The position numbers and the translations under genes were made by a program. This document shows, in pieces, positions 57,518 to 64,000 of a stretch of DNA of 64,000 bases. The stretch covers positions 1 through 64,000 of the forward strand of contig NZ_AFHI01000071.1 in assembly GCF_000217935.1 (NCBI RefSeq), written 5' to 3'. Source of the DNA: Rheinheimera sp. A13L. Lineage in GTDB: Bacteria; Pseudomonadota; Gammaproteobacteria; Enterobacterales; Alteromonadaceae. Within the stretch, counting starts at the first letter, position 1; the number at the start of each line of letters is the position of its first letter. The notes beneath the pieces were generated by a model. It saw nothing but the letters and a program-made list of their open reading frames with translations. It had not been told where the DNA came from and made no database searches.

Positions 57518-57970
57518 TTAGAGCTCTCTTCTGGCACACATCAGTTCAGCACAACACACAACCTGGCCATCCACTTTGGCTTCACCATAAAACTTCCACA
57601 AATTACGACGTTCTTTTAAAAACTTCACTTCCAGCACCAATTGATCACCTGGTACCACTGGTTTTTTAAAACGGGCTTCGTCTATAGCAGCAAATAAATA
57701 CAACTCGTTTTCTGAGCGTTCAGTCACTGTCTTAAAACCTAAAATGCCAGTGGCCTGAGCCAGAGCTTCCAAAATTAACACGCCAGGAAAAATAGGCATA
57801 TTAGGGAAGTGACCGGTAAAAATCGGTTCGTTAATAGTGACATTTTTAATAGCAGTTAAAGATTCGCCAGGAGTGTAATCCAATACTCTGTCGATCATTA
57901 AAAATGGATAGCGGTGTGGCAGCAAGGCCATGATTTCCTGTATTTCAAGGATATTCAATTGGTTAGCCAA
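57518..57970 (-). CDS. fabZ: 3-hydroxyacyl-ACP dehydratase FabZ
   Basis: A hot-dog-fold dehydratase of fatty acid synthesis, 150 residues. The active-site segment [22 protein letters not shown] carries the catalytic His and Glu; [14 protein letters not shown] is the family start. The first codon is TTG (57970) with AGAGG 7 bases upstream; no ATG in this frame gives the conserved N-terminus. Between lpxD and lpxA as in E. coli. Confidence 0.97.
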   Translation of the reverse strand: MANQLNILEIQEIMALLPHRYPFLMIDRVLDYTPGESLTAIKNVTINEPIFTGHFPNMPIFPGVLILEALAQATGILGFKTVTERSENELYLFAAIDEARFKKPVVPGDQLVLEVKFLKERRNLWKFYGEAKVDGQVVCCAELMCARREL

Positions 57971-57987
57971 AGTGAACCTCTTTTATT

Positions 57988-59034
57988 TTATTCGTCTTTT
58001 GAAGGCGGTAGGGACAAAGCGGCCATTTGCTGCTCAAGTTCCCGTAGTTTTTGATACATCTGGTCCAGTTGACGAAACCGGACGCTATTTTTCCGCCATT
58101 CCAGATTAGTGCTGGCCGGAGTACCGGATGAATAGATACCTTTTTCGGTAATAGATTTAATGATCATCGACATGCCGGTAATTTGCACACCGTCACATAT
58201 CTCCATATGACCATTAATAGCGCAGGCGCCACCGATAATACAATACTTGCCAATTTTAGTGCTGCCGGCCACTACTGTGCAACCTGCAATGGCTGTATGA
58301 TCGCCAATCTGCACGTTGTGAGCAATTTGTACCTGATTGTCCAGAATCACGTTTCTGCCAATCACTGTGTCGCCTAAAGCGCCACGGTCTATGGTGGTAT
58401 TGGCGCCCACTTCAGTATCGTCACCTATGATGACTGTACCGACCTGAGGAATTTTTAACCAGTTGCCACGTTCATTGGCAAAACCAAAACCATCTGCACC
58501 TATCACAGCACCGCTATGGATCAGACAGTTTTTACCCAGCCTTACGCCATGGTAAAAGGTTACGTTAGGCCAGACTTTACAGTGTTCACCTATCTGAACC
58601 TGTTCACCAATAAAACAACCAGCGCCAATTTGGGTATTTTCACCTATTACAGCGCCAGCGGAAATCACCACGTTGGGGCCAATTACAACTGAATCAGGCA
58701 CTGTAGCTGAAGGGTCTATCACTATATTCTGCCCCCGCCCATAAGCGGCAGCAGGTGTTGAATCTAATAACTGAGCTATTTTGGCAAAAGCCACATAAGG
58801 GTCATTCACTATCAGTGCATTGACCGGACAATAGCTTTGATCATCTGCTTTAATCAGCACAGCACCAGCTTGAGTGGACTGCAAAAATTTGCGGTATTTG
58901 CTGTTAGATAAAAAGCTGATCTGATGACTTGTTGCATCTTCCAAAGTACCAACGGCACTAATCAGTGCCGTGGCGTCCCCAACTAGCTGAGCATTTAACT
59001 GCTCAGCTATAAATGCCAGAGTAAGCTTTGCCAT
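57988..59034 (-). CDS. lpxD: UDP-3-O-acylglucosamine N-acyltransferase LpxD
   Basis: Third lipid A step. The 348-residue protein has an N-terminal uridine-binding domain (about 1-100), hexapeptide beta-helix repeats (about 100-300) with the catalytic His in DNQVQIAHNVQIGD, and a C-terminal helix (FRQLDQMYQKLRELEQQMA). It overlaps the skp stop by one base. Confidence 0.97.
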   Translation of the reverse strand: MAKLTLAFIAEQLNAQLVGDATALISAVGTLEDATSHQISFLSNSKYRKFLQSTQAGAVLIKADDQSYCPVNALIVNDPYVAFAKIAQLLDSTPAAAYGRGQNIVIDPSATVPDSVVIGPNVVISAGAVIGENTQIGAGCFIGEQVQIGEHCKVWPNVTFYHGVRLGKNCLIHSGAVIGADGFGFANERGNWLKIPQVGTVIIGDDTEVGANTTIDRGALGDTVIGRNVILDNQVQIAHNVQIGDHTAIAGCTVVAGSTKIGKYCIIGGACAINGHMEICDGVQITGMSMIIKSITEKGIYSSGTPASTNLEWRKNSVRFRQLDQMYQKLRELEQQMAALSLPPSKDE

Positions 59035-59552
59035 TATTTGGCTTTGCTCACCTGAGCTACAACAGCATTAGAGATGTCATATTCAGGCTTAACAAACACA
59101 CCAGCCTGAGCACTTAAGATCAGGTCGTAGTTGTCTTTTTTCGCAAGAGCGTCAATGGCAGTTTTCACTAAAGCCATCAGCTTGTTACGCTCTTCGGCCT
59201 GACGATTACGGTAGTCTTCATCCAAAGGACGAGCTAACTGCTCGTAGCTGCGCATTTGCTTTTCCATTTCGTCTTGCAGATCTTTTTTCTGCTTGTCGTT
59301 CATGGTGGCGCCATCGCGCTTTAATTTTTCCTGATTAAAAGCGATGTCTTTCTCCAGCTTTTGCACTGCAGCAATACGGCCTTCGAACTCAGCTTTTAAT
59401 GTATTTTGAATAGTGGTGGTCTGAGGTAACTGAGCAACAATAGCTTGCACATCCACTAAACCAATTTTCATTTCTTTTGCCGCAGCGGTACCAGCCATCA
59501 ACAGACCAGCCATTAATACCAATGCAGTTTTTGCTAAGCTTTGCTTAAACAT
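59034..59552 (-). CDS. skp: Periplasmic chaperone Skp (OmpH)
   Basis: Escorts unfolded outer-membrane proteins to BamA. A 172-residue precursor with a signal peptide (ending GTAAA-KE), a small beta base (MKIGLVDVQAIV) and a long helical hairpin rich in Lys/Glu/Gln that forms the trimer's tentacles. AAGGGA precedes the ATG. Between bamA and lpxD. Confidence 0.95.
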   Translation of the reverse strand: MFKQSLAKTALVLMAGLLMAGTAAAKEMKIGLVDVQAIVAQLPQTTTIQNTLKAEFEGRIAAVQKLEKDIAFNQEKLKRDGATMNDKQKKDLQDEMEKQMRSYEQLARPLDEDYRNRQAEERNKLMALVKTAIDALAKKDNYDLILSAQAGVFVKPEYDISNAVVAQVSKAK

Positions 59553-59573
59553 GTGTTTCCCTTTCCCATAAAA

Positions 59574-62069
59574 TTAGAATGTAGTACCAATATTGAAACT
59601 AAAGTTTTCTTGCTCATCACCCTCTTCTTTGCGGATGATTTTCGCCAAACTGAATGTCAATGGACCCATAGGCGAAATCCATTGCACTGACACACCAGCC
59701 GAAACCCGAATTAACCCAGCGTCAGAGTAATCAAGCAGCGGTGGGCTGTCGAATCCCTGGTTATTAGCCGGATTTAAATTGTCGTAACGACTAAGGTCAA
59801 ACTCTGTGTCCCAGACGTTGCCCGCATCCACAAACAAGCTGGTGCGTATCTGGTTCACATAATCCTCACCAACAAAAGGTGTTGGTGTGATTAACTCAAG
59901 GGTAGCAATTGCCATGGCATTACCACCCGTTGACCGTGGAGACACTATATAAGTGTCGAAGTTCGGACTTGTAGGTAATCCGTTGACTGGTCGGCCAACA
60001 GGATCAGGCAATCCAGGTACTGTGGTCAAGGTACGGTAAATCGCATGTGGACCTACAATACGGGCTTCAAAACCACGTAAATTCTGGCCACCTGCATAGA
60101 AGTTATCGGTAAATGGCAAGGTATAATCATAGCCATCTTTATCACCGTAACCATTGCCATAACCCAGTTCCAGTTTGCTTAAGAATGACCAGCGATGATC
60201 ATTACTCAGCGGGATATACTTACGCGCTTCAAAAGTAGTTTTGTAATACTGCAAATCTGAGTTTGGTGTGGTCACACGACCACTTAATACCAACTCATGG
60301 CCAGCAGTAGGAAATAAACCCCGGTTTAAGGTGCTTTGAACCCAACTGGCAATCAGCTCATAGTTAGTAAACTTATAACCACCATCAGGGTTATTTTTAT
60401 CCATCAGCACAGCTCTGAAATGACGCAACTGGTCGTATTCAGACAAAGAGCTGATTTCATTCACCGCATAGTTGGTACCGAAGTTGAGTCTGTTGTATTC
60501 ATTGACCGGATAACCCACTGAAGCACCAAAACCATAACGTTTTTGTTTATAAGCTTCTAAGTTAGACGACAAACTGGAGTAGTCCGTATCCGAATAAAAC
60601 ACCTGGCCACCTAAACTGATTGCATCCAGCGTGAAATAGGGATCAGTAACAGACAACTGAATTTGTTTATTGTATTTGTTGGTGCTTAAGCTGATACCTG
60701 CAGAATTCCCTGTACCAAAGAAGTTTTGCTGCTCAACACCGATCTGGAATGATAAGCCCTGGAAGTCACCATACGAAATACCGGCATTAAAGTTACCTGA
60801 AGGCTGTTCTTTAATTTTGTAGGTGACGTCTACTTTGTCATCCACACCTGGAACTTCTTTGGTTTCAAAGTCAACTTTCTCTATATAAGACAAACGTTGA
60901 ATACGGTCTTTTGACAATTCCAGCGCATCGTTAGATAACCAGGCGCCTTCCATTTGCCGGATTTCACGGCGTATCACTTCATCTTTAGTTGACGCATTAC
61001 CAGCTACATCAAGACGACGCACATAAACACGTTTACCCGGGTCGACACTGATGGTCAACGCAACTTCTTTGGTATCGTCATCAATATTTGGAATAGTCCG
61101 AACTTTAGAATTGGCGTAACCAAAACGTGCCAGTAACTTGGCGATACTTTCTTCGGTGTAAGTCACCAAAGCACCGTTATACAACTGACCAGCTTTTAAA
61201 GGTAACAACGCCTTGATAAAAGCGTCCTGACCAATTAGATCACCGACAAAATCAACATCAGTAATAGTGTATTGCTCACCTTCAGTCACGTTCAGAGTCA
61301 CGTATACAGAGGTTTTATCCGTGCTGACTGACACCTGATTGGCATCAATGTTAAAGCGCAGGTAACCACGGTCTAAGTAGTAACTGCGAATTTTTTCGAA
61401 GTCACCCTGTAAGGTTTGCTTCTGGTAACGATCTGAAGATAAAAAGCGCCACCATGGCAAATCGTACATAGACTCGATATTTTTCAGTAACTCGTCGTCA
61501 CCGAATATCTCGTTCCCTACAATATTGATTTGGCGAACAGAGGCAGCGTCACCTTCTTCAAACTCAATTTTCAGGTTAACCCTGTTGCGAGGCAGGTAGG
61601 TCACCTTCATCTCAACTTCAGCGTTGTATTTACCTACGCCGTGGTAAAACTCAGTTAAACCGTTTTCAACTTCTTTGATCACGGTTTTATCTAAAGGCTC
61701 ACCTACTATAATTTTTTGACCCATTAAACTTTCGTTTAACTGGTCTTCTTTGATGTCTTTATTGCCATCAAACTCTATGTTGTTGATGGTTGGACGCTCT
61801 TTTAAGCGATAAATAACAGCGTTGCCATCACGAAACACCTGAATGTCATCAAAATGGCCAGCTGCATACAGACTTTTAATACTGCGTGATAAAGTCGCAT
61901 CTGTGATGGTATCGCCGATATTAAACGGCAAATTATTTAATGCTGCACCAAGCGCAACACGCTGCAAGCCTTCAACCTGAATGTCTTGCACAGTAAATGA
62001 TTGTTCAGCGAGCACCGAGTTACTTAAACCAGCAAGTAACATCGCAGCTACTAATCGTTTAATTGTCAT
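59574..62069 (-). CDS. bamA: Outer-membrane assembly factor BamA
   Basis: The central barrel of the BAM complex. It is an 831-residue precursor with a signal peptide ending SVLAEQ, five POTRA domains (about 24-425) and a 16-strand barrel. The barrel-lumen loop is GGQNLRGFEARIVGP, with LRGF where most have VRGF, and the protein ends FSFNIGTTF with the C-terminal aromatic signal. It lies between rseP and skp. Confidence 0.98.
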   Translation of the reverse strand: MTIKRLVAAMLLAGLSNSVLAEQSFTVQDIQVEGLQRVALGAALNNLPFNIGDTITDATLSRSIKSLYAAGHFDDIQVFRDGNAVIYRLKERPTINNIEFDGNKDIKEDQLNESLMGQKIIVGEPLDKTVIKEVENGLTEFYHGVGKYNAEVEMKVTYLPRNRVNLKIEFEEGDAASVRQINIVGNEIFGDDELLKNIESMYDLPWWRFLSSDRYQKQTLQGDFEKIRSYYLDRGYLRFNIDANQVSVSTDKTSVYVTLNVTEGEQYTITDVDFVGDLIGQDAFIKALLPLKAGQLYNGALVTYTEESIAKLLARFGYANSKVRTIPNIDDDTKEVALTISVDPGKRVYVRRLDVAGNASTKDEVIRREIRQMEGAWLSNDALELSKDRIQRLSYIEKVDFETKEVPGVDDKVDVTYKIKEQPSGNFNAGISYGDFQGLSFQIGVEQQNFFGTGNSAGISLSTNKYNKQIQLSVTDPYFTLDAISLGGQVFYSDTDYSSLSSNLEAYKQKRYGFGASVGYPVNEYNRLNFGTNYAVNEISSLSEYDQLRHFRAVLMDKNNPDGGYKFTNYELIASWVQSTLNRGLFPTAGHELVLSGRVTTPNSDLQYYKTTFEARKYIPLSNDHRWSFLSKLELGYGNGYGDKDGYDYTLPFTDNFYAGGQNLRGFEARIVGPHAIYRTLTTVPGLPDPVGRPVNGLPTSPNFDTYIVSPRSTGGNAMAIATLELITPTPFVGEDYVNQIRTSLFVDAGNVWDTEFDLSRYDNLNPANNQGFDSPPLLDYSDAGLIRVSAGVSVQWISPMGPLTFSLAKIIRKEEGDEQENFSFNIGTTF

Positions 62070-62096
62070 TGTTTTGGACTACTTTTGATTAGTTTA

Positions 62097-63449
62097 TTAC
62101 AAACGAGAAATATCGTTGAGCAGCGCAATTCCCATTAATGTCAGCAGCAACAGAGCTCCGATCCGGAAACCCAGCTCCTGCGCCTTCTCAGAGACAGGTT
62201 TGCCGCGTATTAGTTCCAGCACAAGATACATTAAATGGCCACCATCCAAAATAGGCAGAGGCAGTAAATTTATCACCCCAAGGTTGACGCTAATCAGTGC
62301 TAAAAAGGAGATAAAGGCGATCAGGCCAATATCTGCGCTGCTTCCAGCGCCTTGCGCTATCGAAATTGGTCCGCTTAAATGTTTGACAGAAATATCACCA
62401 AAAATGAATTTTCCAATCATTGAGAAGCTTAATCGTACCAATTGCCAGGTCTTTTCTACCCCAACCCAGGCCGCCTGTACAGGGCCATATTGTTGAGTGA
62501 ACAATAAATGTTCAGGCCAGGGCAGTACTTTGGGACTGACACCAAGATAACCCTGGTGAAAACCGTCTGCCGTTTCACGGCTTTGTGGTGTCACCAGAAT
62601 ATCCATCGGCTGACCGGCACGTTCAATGCCAAACAGCAAGGCTCGTTCCGGACTATTCTGAACCAGGCTTACTACAGAATTCCAGTCAGAGACTGTTTTG
62701 CCATCGACAGAAAGCAGTTTGTCACCCAACTGCAAGCCTGCGGCTTGTGCTGCTGAGTCAGGCTGGATTTGACTGATTTCATTCAGCACTTCTGGTCTTA
62801 ATGGCTCTAAGCCTAAACTGCCAAATACGCTTTGTGTATCAGGGTCAAACACCCATTCGGTTAAATCCAGTTGATAACTCTGGTCGCTGCCTTCCAGTTG
62901 CTGCACTGTAATATCAACAGCTGAATTACCCACCTGCTCCACCAGCAACAGACTGACAGCACGCCAGTCTTCAGCCTTTTCACCATTGATTGCAACAATC
63001 TGAGCATTTGAAGGCACACCAGCTTTAGCGGCAATAGACTCTGCAGTTATCTGGCCTATCATCGGCTTGATATTGGGCACACCTATCAGGTACATGCCCC
63101 ACAACAGCAGGATGGCAAACAGGAAATTAGCGACTGGGCCGGCCGCAATAATGGCCATACGTTGCCAGACAGTTTTGCTGTTAAAGCTTAAATCTTTGTG
63201 TTGAGGCAATACAGGATCAACCCGCTCATCCAGCATGCGGACATAACCGCCTAAAGGGATCATCGCAATAACAAACTCTGTGCCTTGTTTGTCGCGCCAG
63301 CGGTAAAGTGCTTTGCCAAAGCCGATAGAAAAGCGTTTTACTAACACATTATTTTTACGTGCCACCCAGAAGTGGCCAAACTCATGCACAGTCACCAGAA
63401 GACCAATTGCAATGACAAAACTGATTAAATTCCAGACAAAACCCGACAT
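62097..63449 (-). CDS. rseP: Site-2 protease RseP
   Basis: An intramembrane zinc metalloprotease that cuts RseA to activate sigma-E and clears signal peptides. It is 450 residues with HEFGH in the first membrane segment (about 22-26), two PDZ domains (about 115-290), and the NLLPLPILDGGHL motif with the third zinc ligand near 400. It overlaps the dxr stop by one base (TAATG). Confidence 0.97.
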   Translation of the reverse strand: MSGFVWNLISFVIAIGLLVTVHEFGHFWVARKNNVLVKRFSIGFGKALYRWRDKQGTEFVIAMIPLGGYVRMLDERVDPVLPQHKDLSFNSKTVWQRMAIIAAGPVANFLFAILLLWGMYLIGVPNIKPMIGQITAESIAAKAGVPSNAQIVAINGEKAEDWRAVSLLLVEQVGNSAVDITVQQLEGSDQSYQLDLTEWVFDPDTQSVFGSLGLEPLRPEVLNEISQIQPDSAAQAAGLQLGDKLLSVDGKTVSDWNSVVSLVQNSPERALLFGIERAGQPMDILVTPQSRETADGFHQGYLGVSPKVLPWPEHLLFTQQYGPVQAAWVGVEKTWQLVRLSFSMIGKFIFGDISVKHLSGPISIAQGAGSSADIGLIAFISFLALISVNLGVINLLPLPILDGGHLMYLVLELIRGKPVSEKAQELGFRIGALLLLTLMGIALLNDISRL

Positions 63450-64000
63450 TAACTCACCTTTTTCAGTTGGTCTTGCATGTATATTCTTGCCTCTTGGTCC
63501 AGAGCCAGAATGCTTTCTAAATCAGGCGCTTTTATAGTGGCAAAACGCTCCAATGCTTTTTCGTTTAATAGTGCTATATCGGTAAACCGAATTTGCCCTG
63601 CCAAAAATGCAGCCACTGCCATTTCATTCGCTGCATTTAATGCTGTTGTTGCGCCCTGACCATAACCACAAGCTGCTATGGCCAGATATAAATTCGGGTA
63701 ACGTGCAGGTTCTGGTCTTGAAAAACTAAAGTCGGCCAGTTCAAAGAAATTGAGTGGTTTTACATCAGTTTGAATACGTCTGGGGAAAGCCAAAGCATGA
63801 GCAATAGGAGTGCGCATATCCGGCTGACCTAATTGTGCCAGTACGGAACCGTCTGTGTATTGCACCATTGAATGGATAATACTTTGGGGGTGGATCACCA
63901 CCTGAATATCGTCCGCAGCACAGTTAAATAACCAGCGAGCTTCAATAAATTCCAAACCTTTATTCATCATGGTGGCGCTGTCGACTGAGATTTTTTGTCC
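63449..64000 (-). CDS. dxr: 1-deoxy-D-xylulose 5-phosphate reductoisomerase (partial, C-terminal part)
   Basis: The committed enzyme of the MEP isoprenoid pathway. Only the last 183 residues are inside the window; the frame is open to the right edge, starting [17 protein letters not shown], the conserved substrate/metal-binding region. [25 protein letters not shown] and [17 protein letters not shown] are all diagnostic. The gene lies directly before rseP with a one-base overlap, the order seen in Vibrio/Shewanella rather than E. coli, where uppS and cdsA intervene. Confidence 0.97.
   Translation of the reverse strand, partial: GQKISVDSATMMNKGLEFIEARWLFNCAADDIQVVIHPQSIIHSMVQYTDGSVLAQLGQPDMRTPIAHALAFPRRIQTDVKPLNFFELADFSFSRPEPARYPNLYLAIAACGYGQGATTALNAANEMAVAAFLAGQIRFTDIALLNEKALERFATIKAPDLESILALDQEARIYMQDQLKKVS

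Overview
The window is chromosomal DNA from a gammaproteobacterium of the Alteromonadales type. A Rheinheimera-like organism is my best guess, based on protein style, gene order and moderate G+C. Most genes are housekeeping genes with strong family matches. There is no prophage, transposase, CRISPR array or rRNA operon. The only complete stable RNA gene is the 4.5S SRP RNA.

Layout. At 1-175 there are degenerate tandem copies of a tRNA 3' end. At 357-9731 lie a pseudo-receiver/TPR protein, the minus-strand run smc-zipA-ligA-yfeZ, and cysZ. At 9915-15121 the ycgL-mltB-like-ycgM-ycgN operon (with a short MscS-type channel after it) diverges from minCDE. At 15166-22252 are a DUF4397 lipoprotein, rnd, fadD, an alpha/beta hydrolase, an exported methyltransferase and a Slp/YeaY lipoprotein. 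At 22513-30490 is an accessory block: alkaline phosphatase with a candidate Pho box, a large TonB-dependent receptor, a chalcone-isomerase-like/DUF2878/SDR trio, a TSUP permease and an orphan small protein. It splits the rnd-fadD-yeaY / tsaB-yoaA neighbourhood known from E. coli. At 30645-33791 are tsaB, yoaA and a small orphan gene.

At 34063-41406 is the complete his operon (leader peptide, attenuator, hisGDCBHAFI) with mostly overlapping genes. At 41541-49016 are a periplasmic binding protein, a LURP-one-like protein, an S9 peptidase, 4.5S RNA, a PlsC-like acyltransferase with a DUF3014 protein, a patatin-like lipase and a diguanylate cyclase. At 49104-64000, all on the minus strand, is the envelope/lipid A/replication cluster dxr(partial)-rseP-bamA-skp-lpxD-fabZ-lpxA-lpxB-rnhB-dnaE-accA-tilS.

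Functional themes are cell division and chromosome organisation (SMC, ZipA, LigA, MinCDE), envelope biogenesis (BamA, Skp, RseP, LpxA/B/D, FabZ, AccA), histidine synthesis and phosphate/nutrient uptake. The non-routine signals are mostly repeats: the tRNA-tail repeat at 1-175, a 120-bp dispersed hairpin element in two inverted copies (9735-9854 and 31396-31515), a triplicated 72-bp terminator-like unit at 19765-19996, a GC-rich REP-like hairpin pair (30590-30616 and 50441-50467) and an exact 27-bp in-frame duplication in the S9 peptidase. I see no convincing new multi-gene system; the least explained genes are the exported methyltransferase and two small orphan proteins.
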